A program made the position numbers and the translations under genes. Positions 9,511 through 19,254 of a stretch of DNA of 43,085 bases are shown in pieces; within the stretch, counting starts at the first letter, position 1, and each line of letters opens with the position of its first letter. The DNA is from Calothrix sp. HK-06 (GTDB lineage Bacteria; Cyanobacteriota; Cyanobacteriia; Cyanobacteriales; Nostocaceae), in the NCBI RefSeq assembly GCF_001904745.1, contig NZ_MRCD01000062.1, positions 12,776-55,860 on the forward strand, given 5' to 3'. Below the pieces are notes generated by a model. It did not search any database. It was not told where the DNA came from and saw only the letters and a program-made list of their open reading frames with translations.

Positions 9511-9565
9511 CTCTTTCTTTATGTCCTTCGTGCCTTTGTGGTTCATTCTTATCATACTTTACTGC

Positions 9566-9592
9566 ACAGGCGGGGACACCTATGCTACAAGT
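9566..9592. repeat. Degraded copy of the dispersed GGGATGCC-type repeat
   Basis: CAGGCGGGGACACCTATGCTACAAG resembles one arm of the unit at 23563-23619 with several changes. It lies between the convergent LpxB-like and 9600-9983 genes. Confidence 0.4.
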
Positions 9593-9599
9593 CGGCACA

Positions 9600-9983
9600 T
9601 TATTCCTCTGACTGTCCGTCTCTTCTGCCTAATTCGTATACTCCGCATCCCATGCACGCTAGTATTCCGGTACTGATACCCCAACTTCCTCCTAAGCCAA
9701 CGTCGAGAAGCCAGTTTGCGATGGCGCCAAAAATGAGGAACGGCACGATGCTAAACAAAGAAGCGTAGAATGCGTTTTGTGATTCTCTGGCTTTGCGAGT
9801 TTTCTCGAATTCTTCTTTGCTGGTATAAAGGAAACCCTCTGCGAAGTTAAACCAACGGTCGAGTAAATCTGTAACTTTGTCTCTGAGGTTGGAGAAAGCT
9901 AGATATAGTGCTAATGACCACAGACTGGCGCCTGCAATGGCAACTGTATTTATCTCAAAGCTAAAAGGTAATATTTCGAGCAT
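9600..9983 (-). CDS. Conserved cyanobacterial membrane protein, function unknown
   Basis: This 127-residue protein has hydrophobic segments at about residues 13-31 (VAIAGASLWSLALYLAF), 73-92 (YASLFSIVPFLIFGAIANWL) and 98-115 (GGSWGISTGILACMGCG). These are joined by a charged stretch with LLDRWFNFAEGFLYTSKEEFEKTRK. It is probably a three-helix inner-membrane or thylakoid protein. No catalytic motif is seen. The ATG at 9983 is the first in the frame. It is convergent with the LpxB-like gene, 89 bases away, and divergent from the M23 peptidase. Confidence 0.7.
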   Translation of the reverse strand: MLEILPFSFEINTVAIAGASLWSLALYLAFSNLRDKVTDLLDRWFNFAEGFLYTSKEEFEKTRKARESQNAFYASLFSIVPFLIFGAIANWLLDVGLGGSWGISTGILACMGCGVYELGRRDGQSEE

Positions 9984-10265
9984 GATTTGAGAATGGGCGG
10001 CAAGGATTAACCCAGTTTATAAGAAGTTTAAAACTTAAGTTAACATTTTTTGGCAATTGGCAACATTGAAGTTTTCACTACGTCTAAAATTATTGCTATT
10101 GATATTTTTAATACTTTGGTTAATAAGCTTTTTAATTGTTAAGCTAGATTGGACATAAATAACAATAGTATAAATTCTTGTATAAATAATACATGTTTAA
10201 TTTTGTAAACAGTGTTAATACTGATAAAAATCAGACTAACCCTAATTGCCTTGAGGAAGCTTCGG

Positions 10266-10949
10266 ATGAGTAGACGGCTACAAAAAACATTAAAAACTGG
10301 AGCCATCTTATTTTTATTAGGATTGAGTCTGGCAGTTTCAGTCATTCTATTTCCTAACCAAGAAGTCGCAATGGCAACTTCTAACTGGCAAGCAGCTTCA
10401 TTTCCAGTAGAAAATTTTCAAGCTTATACGTCCCCTTTTGGCTACCGTCCTTCCGCAACAGGTGGAGGTGGTTGGGAGTTTCACAGCGGTTTAGATATAG
10501 CGGCGCCGCGAGGTAGTTATATTCGTAATTGGTGGACAGGTGTTGTTGTAAAGGTAGAAGACCGTGGCGCCTGTGGTACTCATTTAGTTATTCAATCAGG
10601 ACAATGGCAGCACACTTACTGTCATATGGAAGGAAATGTTGAAACTGCAAACGGTACACGTTACATGGTTGACCGTGCAGGTGGTATACAAATAGCGGTG
10701 GGTATGCAAATTCCTGCAGGAGTCCGAATTGGTCGTGTTGGAATGAGTGGACGTACTACAGGCCCGCATTTGCATTGGGGATTAAAATATAACGGCAATC
10801 ATGTTGACCCAGCATTTATACTGCGGTCTATGTTCGCACAACAACCATCTGGTGTAAGACAAGCAAGACAAGGTTCTTCTTTGATTAAGCAGCAGCAAAC
10901 ACAAATCAATATTCAAGAGTCTAAATTTATTCGAGACTCTGGATATTAA
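10266..10949 (+). CDS. M23 family (LytM-like) peptidase
   Basis: From ATG 10266 the protein is 227 residues. An upstream in-frame ATG exists at 10212, but 10266 has a GAGGAAG ribosome site six bases away, so I prefer it. An N-terminal hydrophobic segment (about residues 12-30, AILFLLGLSLAVSVILF) is a signal peptide or anchor, and AMATS could be the cleavage region. The catalytic domain has the zinc ligands H73 and D77 (FHSGLDIAAP) and H168/H170 (GPHLHWGL). These are the complete M23 set, so it should cut peptide cross-links in the wall. A Gln-rich tail follows. A palindromic repeat separates it from convergent ftsH. Confidence 0.88.
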   Translation: MSRRLQKTLKTGAILFLLGLSLAVSVILFPNQEVAMATSNWQAASFPVENFQAYTSPFGYRPSATGGGGWEFHSGLDIAAPRGSYIRNWWTGVVVKVEDRGACGTHLVIQSGQWQHTYCHMEGNVETANGTRYMVDRAGGIQIAVGMQIPAGVRIGRVGMSGRTTGPHLHWGLKYNGNHVDPAFILRSMFAQQPSGVRQARQGSSLIKQQQTQINIQESKFIRDSGY

Positions 10950-10953
10950 TCAA

Positions 10954-10978
10954 CGTAGGGTGGGCAATGCCCACCATA
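10954..10978. repeat. GGTGGGCA palindromic repeat between convergent genes
   Basis: GGTGGGCA (10959-10966) and TGCCCACC (10968-10975) pair around one base. The same unit occurs twice at 15632-15691. It fills the 34-base gap between the M23 gene and ftsH and could act as a two-way transcript hairpin, although a strong U-run is lacking. Confidence 0.6.
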
Positions 10979-10983
10979 CATAT

Positions 10984-12906
10984 TTAAGCGTTAACGCTGG
11001 CTTTTGCTAACTCTTTTTCAGGAAGTTGTGTATATTCAGCGACAATTTGACGGAATTGCTCACCTTCAATTGTTTCCTGTTCGATTAACAAATCAACTAA
11101 ACGGTCAACTAATGCGCGGTTTTCACGGATAATTCGACGCGCTTCTTGGTAACATTCGGTAGCGATTTCTCTAACTTTGCGGTCAATCTTAATTGCCACT
11201 TGTTCAGAGTATTCGTTGCGTGTTGTCCAGTCACGACCTAGGAAGACATCATAATTTTGGTTTTCTAACGCTACTAAACCTAAATCTGTCATCCCGTACA
11301 TCGTTACCATTTTACGGGCAATATTTGTCACCATCTTCAAATCCCCACTGGCGCCTCCGGTAACTTCGGGCTCGCCAAATACTTCAACTTCAGAAGCTTT
11401 TCCACCCAAGGTCATGGTGATGTTGTCTTTCATCCATGCGCGCGTGTAAAGTCCGCTGTCGATAACTTCTTCGTTTAAGATTTGCTGCGAGAAACCACCG
11501 ACACCACCCGAACGTGGAATAATTGTGACTTTATTAAGGGGATCAGAGTGTGGTAACAATGTCGCTAACAGTGCGTGTCCAATTTCGTGATAAGCAATTA
11601 AACGTTTTTTCTTGCTATCCATTAATGGGTTTAAAGTTAACCCTATTGTCAAACGGTCAATAGCATCATCTATTTCTAATGGTGTTATCGCTTCTTTACG
11701 GCGCCGCGCGGTTAAAATTGCAGCTTCGTTAAGTAAGTTCGCTAAGTCGGCGCCTGTAAAACCAGGAGTACGACGTGCGATAACTTCCAAAGAAACTGCG
11801 GGGTCTACTTTCTTATTACGTGCGTGTACCTTAAGAACTTCTAAACGTCCTTTACGGTCGGGTGCATCAACAATTACCTGACGGTCAAAGCGTCCTGGAC
11901 GTAACAACGCTGCATCAAGGACATCAGGACGGTTCGTAGCAGCAATAATAATGATACCGTTGTTACCTTCAAAACCGTCCATTTCAGTAAGCAACTGGTT
12001 GAGGGTTTGTTCGCGTTCGTCGTTTCCGCCACCAATACCCGCACCACGCTGCCGACCGACGGCATCGATTTCATCTATAAATATTAAACAAGGAGCATTA
12101 TCTTTAGCTTTTTTAAATAAGTCGCGAACACGAGAGGCGCCTACACCCACGAACATCTCAACAAATTCTGAGCCAGAAATACTAAAGAAAGGTACAGCAG
12201 CTTCTCCAGCGATAGCTTTAGCAAGTAATGTTTTACCAGTTCCAGGAGGGCCAACTAATAATACACCTTTAGGAATACGGGCACCGACCGCAGTAAATTT
12301 CTCTGGCTGTTTAAGGAAAGTAACAACCTCTTGGAGTTCTTCTTTAGCTTCTTCAATACCAGCGACATCATCAAACTTAATGCCAGTTTTAGCTTCCATT
12401 TGGAAACGCGCGCGGGTTTTACCAAAGTTCATCGCTTGCGAAGAAGCATTCGAGGAACGACGTAAAAACAGTAGCATCAACGCGACTAAAGGCAAAATCC
12501 ACATTAAATTGATTAATAACCCAACAGCAGCACGACTATTTGCCGAAGAAGCTTCTCCAAACTCAACTTTGTTTTGTCTGAGTTTGGCTATCAACTCCCC
12601 GTTTTGATTCAAAAGCTGCACTCGTAGTGGTGGTGCATCTGGCTTTTGATTCTTTAAATAAACTCTCGCCGTTTGGTCGGTCTCGTCAAGTTCAACCTTC
12701 CTAACTTCCCCGCTATTCGCTTTTTTAATCAGTTCACTATAGCTCAACTGATTGTCTGACCTTTGCTGTTGTTGCTGTTGAGCCATAACAGGCGCCACAC
12801 CTACCACAGAAGGCATCATTATTATACCTGCTGCTAACGCCCCTGTTAACGCTAAACGCTTTGCTGGTTGACGCTTGGCATCGAAGTTTTTCTCTAATTT
12901 TTCCAT
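10984..12906 (-). CDS. ftsH: ATP-dependent zinc metalloprotease FtsH
   Basis: FtsH is a membrane-bound AAA+ protease that removes damaged membrane proteins, such as photosystem II D1 in cyanobacteria. From ATG 12906 (640 residues, AAAGG ribosome site) it has two membrane segments (about residues 17-40 and 127-148). It has Walker A GPPGTGKT at 219-226, Walker B LIFIDEID at 274-281 and the arginine-finger region LLRPGRFDR. The zinc site HEIGH is at 440-444, with the third ligand D522 in GGASGDLK. The site reads HEIGH where most FtsH have HEAGH. With [19 protein letters not shown] after it, this points to the FtsH4-like cyanobacterial branch, from memory. The frame is also open to a TTG at 12969, but that start has no ribosome site. 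Confidence 0.96.
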   Translation of the reverse strand: MEKLEKNFDAKRQPAKRLALTGALAAGIIMMPSVVGVAPVMAQQQQQQRSDNQLSYSELIKKANSGEVRKVELDETDQTARVYLKNQKPDAPPLRVQLLNQNGELIAKLRQNKVEFGEASSANSRAAVGLLINLMWILPLVALMLLFLRRSSNASSQAMNFGKTRARFQMEAKTGIKFDDVAGIEEAKEELQEVVTFLKQPEKFTAVGARIPKGVLLVGPPGTGKTLLAKAIAGEAAVPFFSISGSEFVEMFVGVGASRVRDLFKKAKDNAPCLIFIDEIDAVGRQRGAGIGGGNDEREQTLNQLLTEMDGFEGNNGIIIIAATNRPDVLDAALLRPGRFDRQVIVDAPDRKGRLEVLKVHARNKKVDPAVSLEVIARRTPGFTGADLANLLNEAAILTARRRKEAITPLEIDDAIDRLTIGLTLNPLMDSKKKRLIAYHEIGHALLATLLPHSDPLNKVTIIPRSGGVGGFSQQILNEEVIDSGLYTRAWMKDNITMTLGGKASEVEVFGEPEVTGGASGDLKMVTNIARKMVTMYGMTDLGLVALENQNYDVFLGRDWTTRNEYSEQVAIKIDRKVREIATECYQEARRIIRENRALVDRLVDLLIEQETIEGEQFRQIVAEYTQLPEKELAKASVNA

Positions 12907-13215
12907 AAAAAGAACCTTTGTTTTGCTGCTAATATTTGCGCTAGCCTTGGTAGTGTTTGTTGGCTTCAAAATAAGTAACTATATTTCTAATCTAGTTTAA
13001 CGTCTATAAATAATGTTCCTACCGTTTTTACCACACCCAGGAATAAATCCGCATGTTGGAAAGTCAGAACATCTGTATTTATATATAACTAACATATAAG
13101 CAATGTAGGCATCATTTGCTTACTGTAATTTACATGTTATAATATTAATGTATCAATTTAAACTTACTTTGTGTGGATAACCGATAGATAAATGTTCGTC
13201 ATAAGAACTTTATTC

Positions 13216-13833
13216 CTAATCAAAATCGGTAGGTAGATGCGGGCTACGATAATACTCAAAGCATTTTGTAATTTGGTGCGGTAAAACTCGCCCTATGGAT
13301 AGTTCAGGAATTGAATCCTCAGCAAAAAATCCAACATCATCAGTTTCAATGCTTGTAGCTGCACTTCCACCCACTAATTCGCAGTGAAAAAGTAATTTAT
13401 ACATATAATACGGAAAAGGAGTATGTCCTTGTCGGTCACGGTCATACACTGCCAATATTTTCACCACGCGAGTTTGATAACCTGACTCTTCAAGAATTTC
13501 TTTAATAACAGACTCACTGGGAGATTCTCCAACATCCGCGTAACCACCAGGAAGCGTCCAACGTCCATCAAATTTTTCTTTGACTAACAAAATTTTATCA
13601 TCGTGAAAAACTGCACCACGCACATCAATTTTTGGTGTGGCATACCCGACTTCACGTTCAAATAAATCTAATACATACTGATGTTCTACCTGTGCGTAAC
13701 TTGCTGCTATTTCTGCTGCAATTTCCCGAATTTGCTTAAATCTTTCAACATCAAAAGGGTTTTCTGAAAAAGTTAAACCACTTTGAGCAATTGCCTGTAA
13801 CTTTTGCGTCCATTCCAGCCATTTTGGTTGCAT
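13216..13833 (-). CDS. NUDIX hydrolase with N-terminal Nudix_N domain
   Basis: This 205-residue protein starts MQPKWLEWTQKLQAIAQSGL, the helical N-terminal domain found on some ADP-sugar/nucleotide Nudix hydrolases. The catalytic domain begins near residue 70. The Nudix box lies at about 97-119: GYADVGESPSESVIKEILEE, then SG. The usual RE pair is KE here, a conservative change; the metal-binding glutamates EE are kept. It probably cleaves a nucleoside diphosphate linked to a sugar or another group; the substrate cannot be told from sequence. It is 104 bases downstream of pgk on the same strand, separated by a heptanucleotide repeat with an inverted copy, so it may be transcribed separately. 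Confidence 0.88.
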   Translation of the reverse strand: MQPKWLEWTQKLQAIAQSGLTFSENPFDVERFKQIREIAAEIAASYAQVEHQYVLDLFEREVGYATPKIDVRGAVFHDDKILLVKEKFDGRWTLPGGYADVGESPSESVIKEILEESGYQTRVVKILAVYDRDRQGHTPFPYYMYKLLFHCELVGGSAATSIETDDVGFFAEDSIPELSIGRVLPHQITKCFEYYRSPHLPTDFD

Positions 13834-13850
13834 AAACAGTAAAAAATGAT

Positions 13851-13932
13851 GAGTTAGAAGTTATGAGTTATGAGTTAGAAGTTATGAGTTTTAAATTATT
13901 AACTCTAAACTCCTAACTCTTAACTCATAACT
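13851..13932. repeat. Heptanucleotide tandem repeat with inverted copy
   Basis: 13851-13892 is six tandem 7-base units of the GAGTTAT/GAGTTAG/AAGTTAT type. From 13900 to about 13932, AACTCTA/AACTCCT/AACTCTT/AACTCAT units form the inverse. The two halves can fold into a long imperfect hairpin just 3' of pgk on its strand, so it may serve as its terminator. It is a short tandemly repeated repetitive (STRR) element typical of filamentous cyanobacteria. Confidence 0.75.
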
Positions 13933-13937
13933 ATTTT

Positions 13938-15140
13938 TTACGCTTCATTCAGCGCAGCAATACCAGGTAGTACTTTACCTTCGAGTAATTCTAAGCTGGC
14001 GCCACCACCAGTAGAAATATGGCTCATTTGGTCAGCTAAACCAACTTTCTCGACGGCAGCTACTGAGTCACCACCACCAATAATGGTAATGGCGCCTTTT
14101 TTGCTGATATCAGCGAGGGTATGGGCAATAGCTTCAGTACCAACAGCGAATTTATCGAATTCAAATACACCCATTGGACCATTCCAAATTACAGTCTTAC
14201 AGTCAGCAAGAGCTTCTTGAAAAACTTTTACAGAGTCAGGGCCAATATCCAAACCCATCCAACCATCAGGGATATTCTCGACGCTGACGGTTTGGGAGTT
14301 TGCGTCTTTATCGAATTTATCGGCAACAACTACGTCGGTAGGAAGTAAGAAAGTTACACCTTTTTCTTTAGCTTTAGCTTCGAGAGAACGCGCAAGCTCG
14401 ATTTTGTCGTCTTCAACCAACGAACTACCTACGTTCAAACCACGAGCTTTGTAGAATGTGAAAATCATCCCACCACCAATGATGAGCTTGTCACATTTTT
14501 CTAACAAAGATTCGATAACGCCAATTTTGCTCGATACTTTGGAACCACCAATAATAGCAGCCAAGGGACGCTGAGGATTTGCAATTGCATTTTCTAAGTA
14601 TTGCAATTCCTTTTCAATCAAGTATCCAGCAACTGAGGGGCTAAGATACTTGGTGACACCTTCAGTCGAAGCATGGGCACGGTGCGCTGTACCAAATGCG
14701 TCGTTTACGTACAAATCAGCGTTTGATGCCAATTTTTGGGCAAATTCAGGATCGTTCTTTTCTTCCTCTTTGTAGAAGCGAACGTTTTCAAGTAGTAATA
14801 CTTGTCCGTTTTGCAGTGACCCAACTTTGGCGCCGACTTCATCACCAATACAATCATCGCACTTAACGACTTCTTGTCCCAGCAACTCAGATAAACGCGC
14901 CGCCACTGGAGTTAGACGCAATTTGTCATCAACACCCTTTGGACGACCAAAGTGACTAGCAAGGATTACCTTAGCACCTTTACCAGTCAAATCTTGAATT
15001 GTCGGTAGTGCCGCACGGATACGTGTATCATCCGTGATATTGCCCGCATCATCTAGGGGCACATTGAAATCTACCCGTACAAATGCTCGCTTACCAGACA
15101 AGTCAGATGCAGATAAATTTGCTAAAGATTTCTTCGACAC
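13938..15140 (-). CDS. pgk: Phosphoglycerate kinase
   Basis: This 400-residue protein matches PGK over its full length. It carries the N-terminal substrate segment [22 protein letters not shown] with the basic 3-phosphoglycerate-binding residues, and [16 protein letters not shown]. The C-terminal [15 protein letters not shown] and [14 protein letters not shown] are the nucleotide site. It interconverts 1,3-bisphosphoglycerate and 3-phosphoglycerate in glycolysis and the Calvin cycle. The start is GTG 15140, supported by a perfect AGGAGG (complement of 15148-15153) seven bases upstream. It is divergent from the universal stress gene, 90 bases away, and the promoters of both must lie in that gap. 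Confidence 0.98.
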   Translation of the reverse strand: MSKKSLANLSASDLSGKRAFVRVDFNVPLDDAGNITDDTRIRAALPTIQDLTGKGAKVILASHFGRPKGVDDKLRLTPVAARLSELLGQEVVKCDDCIGDEVGAKVGSLQNGQVLLLENVRFYKEEEKNDPEFAQKLASNADLYVNDAFGTAHRAHASTEGVTKYLSPSVAGYLIEKELQYLENAIANPQRPLAAIIGGSKVSSKIGVIESLLEKCDKLIIGGGMIFTFYKARGLNVGSSLVEDDKIELARSLEAKAKEKGVTFLLPTDVVVADKFDKDANSQTVSVENIPDGWMGLDIGPDSVKVFQEALADCKTVIWNGPMGVFEFDKFAVGTEAIAHTLADISKKGAITIIGGGDSVAAVEKVGLADQMSHISTGGGASLELLEGKVLPGIAALNEA

Positions 15141-15230
15141 GGCACAACCTCCTGATTACCTGAATGCTATGTTTTGAATAAATACAACCATCCAGATTGT
15201 ACCGAGTCATGGGGGCCGGAAGTGAACACT

Positions 15231-15635
15231 ATGTTCAAAACAGTATTATTTCCTATCGACCACAGTCGCGAAGCACGTGAAGCGGCTGATGTTGTTGTCA
15301 ATGTAGTTCAAACGTACAAAAGCCGTTTGGTGCTGTTGTCGGTGGTAGAACCAACTACCGACGGTGAGTCAAAAGACCCAATGCAGTCACCCGAAGCGGT
15401 AGCGAAATTACTCGAAAACGCCAAAGCAGTGTTTGAACAGCAAAGCATTCCAACCGAAGTTATCGAACGTGAAGGTAAACCCGCGTTTACCATTTGCGAC
15501 GTTGCTGATGAAGTTGGAGCGAGTCTAATTATCATGGGATGTCGAGGAATGGGGTTAACCGAAGAAGGGTTAACCGATAGCGTCACCAACAGGGTGATTA
15601 ATCTTTCCCCATGTCCTGTGTTAATCGTGCCGTAA
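15231..15635 (+). CDS. Universal stress protein (UspA family)
   Basis: From ATG 15231 the protein is 134 residues: MFKTVLFPIDHSREAREAAD, a full UspA fold, ending SPCPVLIVP. A longer frame starts at 15174, but the family begins at MFKTVLFPID and a GGAAGTGA ribosome-like site precedes it. The ATP-binding signature GxxG-9x-G(S/T) is present as GCRG, nine residues, then DS, so the second glycine is Asp. ATP binding is therefore doubtful. It may act by dimerising and binding a partner or ligand under stress. The stop codon and the last codons are part of a 36-base tandem duplication (15625-15696). Confidence 0.9.
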   Translation: MFKTVLFPIDHSREAREAADVVVNVVQTYKSRLVLLSVVEPTTDGESKDPMQSPEAVAKLLENAKAVFEQQSIPTEVIEREGKPAFTICDVADEVGASLIIMGCRGMGLTEEGLTDSVTNRVINLSPCPVLIVP

Positions 15636-15696
15636 GGTGGGCACTGCCCACTATACATTCTCGTGCCGTAAGGTGGGCACTGCCCACCTTACATTC
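15625..15696. repeat. 36-bp tandem duplication of a GGTGGGCA palindrome
   Basis: 15625-15660 and 15661-15696 are direct copies with two mismatches. Each contains GGTGGGCA-C-TGCCCAC. The first copy begins inside the usp gene (codons for IVP and the stop), so host sequence was duplicated with the repeat. The same palindrome sits at 10954-10978. Confidence 0.85.
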
Positions 15697-15835
15697 TCAG
15701 TAATTTCTACAGCTTGTTGCTTAAGTTTATGTAGGCCATTAATTTTATTAGACTTAATTATCAGAGGTAGGAGCTAACAAAGTAGGCATAGTAACCATAT
15801 CCATTTCTATAACATTATTAATTTTATAGATTTAT

Positions 15836-17020
15836 TTATTCTCCTAGTTTCTCAAACAAGCGTGCTAAAACTACATTAGAAAATAAAAATCCTTCGGGGT
15901 CAGTTAGTCTTAATCTTCCTGCTTCGGCTATAACCCAACCTTGATCAATATATGGCTGTAGTATCTTTAATATCTCTTCTTCTTTTTCTAAGCCAAAGTT
16001 TTGCTTTATTTTGTCTAAACTAACTCCCTCAGCTAATCTCAACCCTAGCATTAATGTATCTAATAACACTTCTGATGGTGGTGTTACTTCGCAATCTTCT
16101 ACTGCACCTGCTTCTACCCAAGCGTAATATTCTTTGGTTTTACGTGGACGAGTAAACCGTTTACCTTCTACATAACTTGCGGCGCCCATTCCAAAGCCAT
16201 AATAAGGAAGATTTTCCCAGTAAACTCGATTATGGCGACATTGGTGTCCAGGTTGTGCGTAGTTGGAAATTTCGTAATGTGAAAATTCGGCACCTGTTAA
16301 GGTTTTTTGCGCCATTCGATACATGTTAACTGTAGCTTCATCCGTAGGTAAGGGTTTATCTCCAGGTTGGTAGTAACGTCCAAAAGCAGTTCCCGGTTCG
16401 ATGGTGAGGTCATATATAGATATATGGGTAGGCGCCAAAGAAATAGCTTTTTCTAAAGACTCTTGCCACATCCCTAAAGTTTGGTTCGGTAAACCCGATA
16501 TTAAATCAATACTAAATTCAGGAACATTGACTTTGTGTATCAGGTGAGCAGCAGCGTAAATATCCGAGACATTATGCGCGCGTCCACATAACCGTAGTAA
16601 TTCTTCTTGAAATGCTTGTACACCAAAGCTAAAGCGATTAACACCTGCACTGCGATAACCTTCAATATGTTCTAAATCAAAAGTACCTGGGTCAATTTCC
16701 ATAGAAATTTCTACGTCTGTGGAAATACCAAACTTAGAGTCAAGAATTGCTATGATGCACTTTAACTGCTCAGTAGATAACAGCGAAGGAGTTCCACCAC
16801 CAAAAAAAATTGTCTGCAAAGGTTGACTTTGTACTGATGTAAGGGCAATTTCCTGACACAGTACCTCAACGTAGCGCGAAATCGTACTAGAACTTTCACC
16901 GCGTTGCTTATCTCCGACAACCGAAATTGGAAAATCGCAGTAAAAGCATCGGCGCCGACAAAACGGAATATGTACGTAAGCTGCCCGTGGAATGCTAGAA
17001 ATAACTACTTTTGTGTCCAT
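15836..17020 (-). CDS. hemW: HemW family radical SAM protein (heme chaperone)
   Basis: This 394-residue protein has the radical SAM cluster motif C21-RRR-C25-FY-C28 in AYVHIPFCRRRCFYCDF. It continues with TIFFGGGTPSLLS, RFSFGVQAFQEELL and the HemW-type segment CRHNRVYWENLPYYGFG, whose HNxxYW separates HemW from true oxygen-independent coproporphyrinogen oxidase HemN. HemW inserts heme into proteins, for example respiratory enzymes. The ATG at 17020 is the natural start. It is divergent from the PIN/TRAM gene with about 300 bases between them. The second HemN-like protein of this window (28081-29430) is a different family. Confidence 0.9.
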   Translation of the reverse strand: MDTKVVISSIPRAAYVHIPFCRRRCFYCDFPISVVGDKQRGESSSTISRYVEVLCQEIALTSVQSQPLQTIFFGGGTPSLLSTEQLKCIIAILDSKFGISTDVEISMEIDPGTFDLEHIEGYRSAGVNRFSFGVQAFQEELLRLCGRAHNVSDIYAAAHLIHKVNVPEFSIDLISGLPNQTLGMWQESLEKAISLAPTHISIYDLTIEPGTAFGRYYQPGDKPLPTDEATVNMYRMAQKTLTGAEFSHYEISNYAQPGHQCRHNRVYWENLPYYGFGMGAASYVEGKRFTRPRKTKEYYAWVEAGAVEDCEVTPPSEVLLDTLMLGLRLAEGVSLDKIKQNFGLEKEEEILKILQPYIDQGWVIAEAGRLRLTDPEGFLFSNVVLARLFEKLGE

Positions 17021-17318
17021 TATGGTTTACTGATTCGGGGATCAAATTCAAATTAAATTGCAAAGATTTATAAATTAATAAATAAACAAGAAATATGAGT
17101 GTAAATTTACATTTATTTATAGCTTAATAACAAAAAGATAAAGAATATAAACAGCATTACTATTCAGTTATAATATATTTACATACTATTATCTTAATTT
17201 TCTAGTAAGTACGTAAGTATAAATTTTGTCATAGGTTCTTTGTTAATATCAGTAACAAGCGACCGATGAGAAATACTCAGTTCAATTGAGTTGTACACCA
17301 GGAAACCAGTGTAACCAC

Positions 17319-18395
17319 ATGCTAGATGCCATTATTATTTTCTCATTCATCCTGGCAGCAGCGGGGGTAGGGTTCTTTAGTATCGACTTACTACCCGACG
17401 GGGCACTAAGTCGAGTCTCAAATATAGAAGCTTTACGCTTTGTTACTGCCGCATTCGCCGCTATTATTGGCGGTGCGATTGGTCTTAGAATTCAAACGGG
17501 TTATCGTCGTCTCGAAGCCCAAGTTCGTGATATGGCTCCAGAAGCAATAGTAACGCGCGCAATCGGCTTGATTGTTGGCTTGCTGCTTGCTAACTTAATG
17601 CTGGCGCCACTATTTTTACTTCCCATACCTCCTGACTTTGGATTTATTAAACCATTGGTAGCAGTAGTTGGTAGTATTGTACTAGCTTATACTGGTATGA
17701 ACTTAGCCGACAGCCACGGACGAGGATTAATTAGATTTATTAATCCCAACAGTGTTGGAGCGTTGGTAGTGGAAGGGACACTAAAACCCGCTGGTACAAA
17801 AGTTTTAGACACAAGCTGTATTATTGATGGTCGTATTGAAGCACTCTTAGAAACAGGGTTTTTAGAAGGCGCCATAATAGTACCACAATTTGTACTACAG
17901 GAATTGCAGCAAGTCGCGGACGCAAGCAAAGACCAAAAGCGAGTACGAGGAAGACGCGGACTAGAAATTCTCAACCGCATTCGAGAAACTTATCCAGAAA
18001 GGATAATTATAAATTCCTCTGACTATGAGGATATAGCTACCGTCGATGCCAAGTTAGTCAAGTTCGCGCAAGAAATCAACGGAACATTGTTAACGAACGA
18101 TTACAATCTATCTAAAGTTGCCAGCGTTCAGAAAGTACCAGTACTCAACGTCAACGACTTAGTTAACGCAGTACGTCCCAGTTACTTGCCTGGAGACTAC
18201 ATCGACATCAAAATTCTCAAAGAAGGCAAAGAACCAAGTCAAGGTATCGGTTATCTTGACGATGGCACAATGGTAGTCGTCGAAGAAGGTAGTCCTTTTG
18301 TAGGTGGTGAAGTTCGCGTCACCGTCACCAGCGCACTACAAACATCCGCAGGAAGAATGATTTTCGCCAAACCTCAAGCATCTGCTTTTGCGTAA
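17319..18395 (+). CDS. PIN/TRAM domain membrane protein (YacL-like)
   Basis: From ATG 17319 the protein is 358 residues. The first 130 or so hold four hydrophobic segments: LDAIIIFSFILAAAGVGFFS, VTAAFAAIIGGAIGL, IGLIVGLLLANLMLAPLFLL and LVAVVGSIVLAYTGM. A PIN nuclease-like domain follows (KVLDTSCIIDGRI, TLLTNDYNLSKVA, with conserved Asp residues). A C-terminal TRAM domain (DYIDIKILKEGKEPSQGIGY to VRVTVTSALQTSAGRMIFA) probably binds RNA. The family is widespread in cyanobacteria and Gram-positives and its biological role is unclear. A strong hairpin terminator follows 40 bases downstream, so it appears monocistronic. Confidence 0.9.
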   Translation: MLDAIIIFSFILAAAGVGFFSIDLLPDGALSRVSNIEALRFVTAAFAAIIGGAIGLRIQTGYRRLEAQVRDMAPEAIVTRAIGLIVGLLLANLMLAPLFLLPIPPDFGFIKPLVAVVGSIVLAYTGMNLADSHGRGLIRFINPNSVGALVVEGTLKPAGTKVLDTSCIIDGRIEALLETGFLEGAIIVPQFVLQELQQVADASKDQKRVRGRRGLEILNRIRETYPERIIINSSDYEDIATVDAKLVKFAQEINGTLLTNDYNLSKVASVQKVPVLNVNDLVNAVRPSYLPGDYIDIKILKEGKEPSQGIGYLDDGTMVVVEEGSPFVGGEVRVTVTSALQTSAGRMIFAKPQASAFA

Positions 18396-18433
18396 AAGAA
18401 AATAATGGCGCCTCAATGTAATATCAAATCATA

Positions 18434-18470
18434 AAAGCCGATACAGTTAAACTGTGTCGGTTTATTTTAT
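18434..18470 (+). terminator. Rho-independent terminator after PIN/TRAM gene
   Basis: CCGATACAGTT (18438-18448) pairs with AACTGTGTCGG (18450-18460) with one G-U wobble. It is followed by TTTATTTTATATTT. The hairpin stands 43 bases after the PIN/TRAM stop codon. Confidence 0.8.
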
Positions 18471-18477
18471 ATTTCAA

Positions 18478-18610
18478 ATTGTCATTCTGAACGCAGCGTA
18501 ATGCGGAGCATTTGCCGCAGGCTAGAATCTCTAAAAACTACAATAAACAAAAAAATTCAAACTGTCATTCTGAGCGTAGCGTAATGCGGAGCATTTACTA
18601 CAGAGGCACG
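18478..18610. repeat. Two copies of the GTCATTCTGA(A/G)CG dispersed repeat
   Basis: A unit of about 50 bases starting GTCATTCTGAACGCAGCGTAATG at 18480 recurs at 18563. Related copies, direct and inverted, lie at 36816-36945. Both are in the 369-base gap after the PIN/TRAM gene. The rest of that gap (18611-18764) shows nothing recognisable. Confidence 0.7.
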
Positions 18611-18764
18611 GAGTTCAAGAGTCAAACCGCTTAAAACAAAATTACTACATAAAGCAGCGTAGAGATAAAGATAACGAATAATTTTAGATTTATATCCAAT
18701 GTTGAATATCCTTAGCCTGATGCTCAATGTTAGGATGTTGGAACTGCTCTAATATTGGTTTTGG

Positions 18765-19229
18765 ATGAGTAAACGATTAGATGAGGCGCTGTCCTTAGAG
18801 GTCGCTAAGAAAATTAAGAGTAAGTCGAAGAAGCCGTTCGATAATGCTTACAAAGCAGCATTAGCAACGGAGGAAGCGATTTACGTACAAGGATTTTTGG
18901 TTTTTGGAGGTCAACCGTATCGTCCTGTTGAACATGCTTGGATTGAGGTAGGGGACAGTGTAATTGACCCAAATTTGCCGCATATCAACAGAAATGCTAG
19001 TGATTTATCGTATTTTCCAGCACAGAAGATAACAGTGGAAAATTTGAAGGAAATTATCGAGGAGTCCCAAGAAGATTATCCTGAAGATGACCCTTTACCT
19101 ATATATGGCAATGCACCATATGAGTATTACGGTGATGTCATGTTAGGTGATAAACCTTACCTTGATGCTTATAAAGCTGCCGAAGATAAGTGTAAGGAAG
19201 TTAATAAACCTATTGTTGATAGCAACTAA
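18765..19229 (+). CDS. Conserved hypothetical protein
   Basis: This 154-residue soluble protein begins MSKRLDEALSLEVAKKIKSK and has a central YVQGFLVFGGQPYRPVEHAW followed by IEVGDSVIDPNLPHI. The order of residues (a structured H-x-W with a later D-P) resembles cyanobacterial proteins of unknown function that look distantly like papain or transglutaminase folds. No cysteine nucleophile is obvious, so enzyme activity is not supported. The tail is acidic (SQEDYPEDDPLPIYG). It ends 25 bases before the kinase gene, with a CCGTAA-CA-TTACGG palindrome between them (19233-19246), so the two are probably one transcript. Confidence 0.65.
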   Translation: MSKRLDEALSLEVAKKIKSKSKKPFDNAYKAALATEEAIYVQGFLVFGGQPYRPVEHAWIEVGDSVIDPNLPHINRNASDLSYFPAQKITVENLKEIIEESQEDYPEDDPLPIYGNAPYEYYGDVMLGDKPYLDAYKAAEDKCKEVNKPIVDSN

Positions 19230-19254
19230 ATACCGTAACATTACGGACTTTGCA

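Noticed and set aside
11951-12607. Plus-strand 218-residue frame opposite ftsH
   Set aside because: It is only the antisense of a highly conserved ftsH region and has no family character.
12907-12969. Upstream TTG start for ftsH
   Set aside because: No ribosome site; ATG 12906 has AAAGG at a good distance.
13851-13932. Possible CRISPR array
   Set aside because: The units are 7 bases with no spacers; it is a tandem heptanucleotide repeat with an inverted copy. No CRISPR array was found anywhere.
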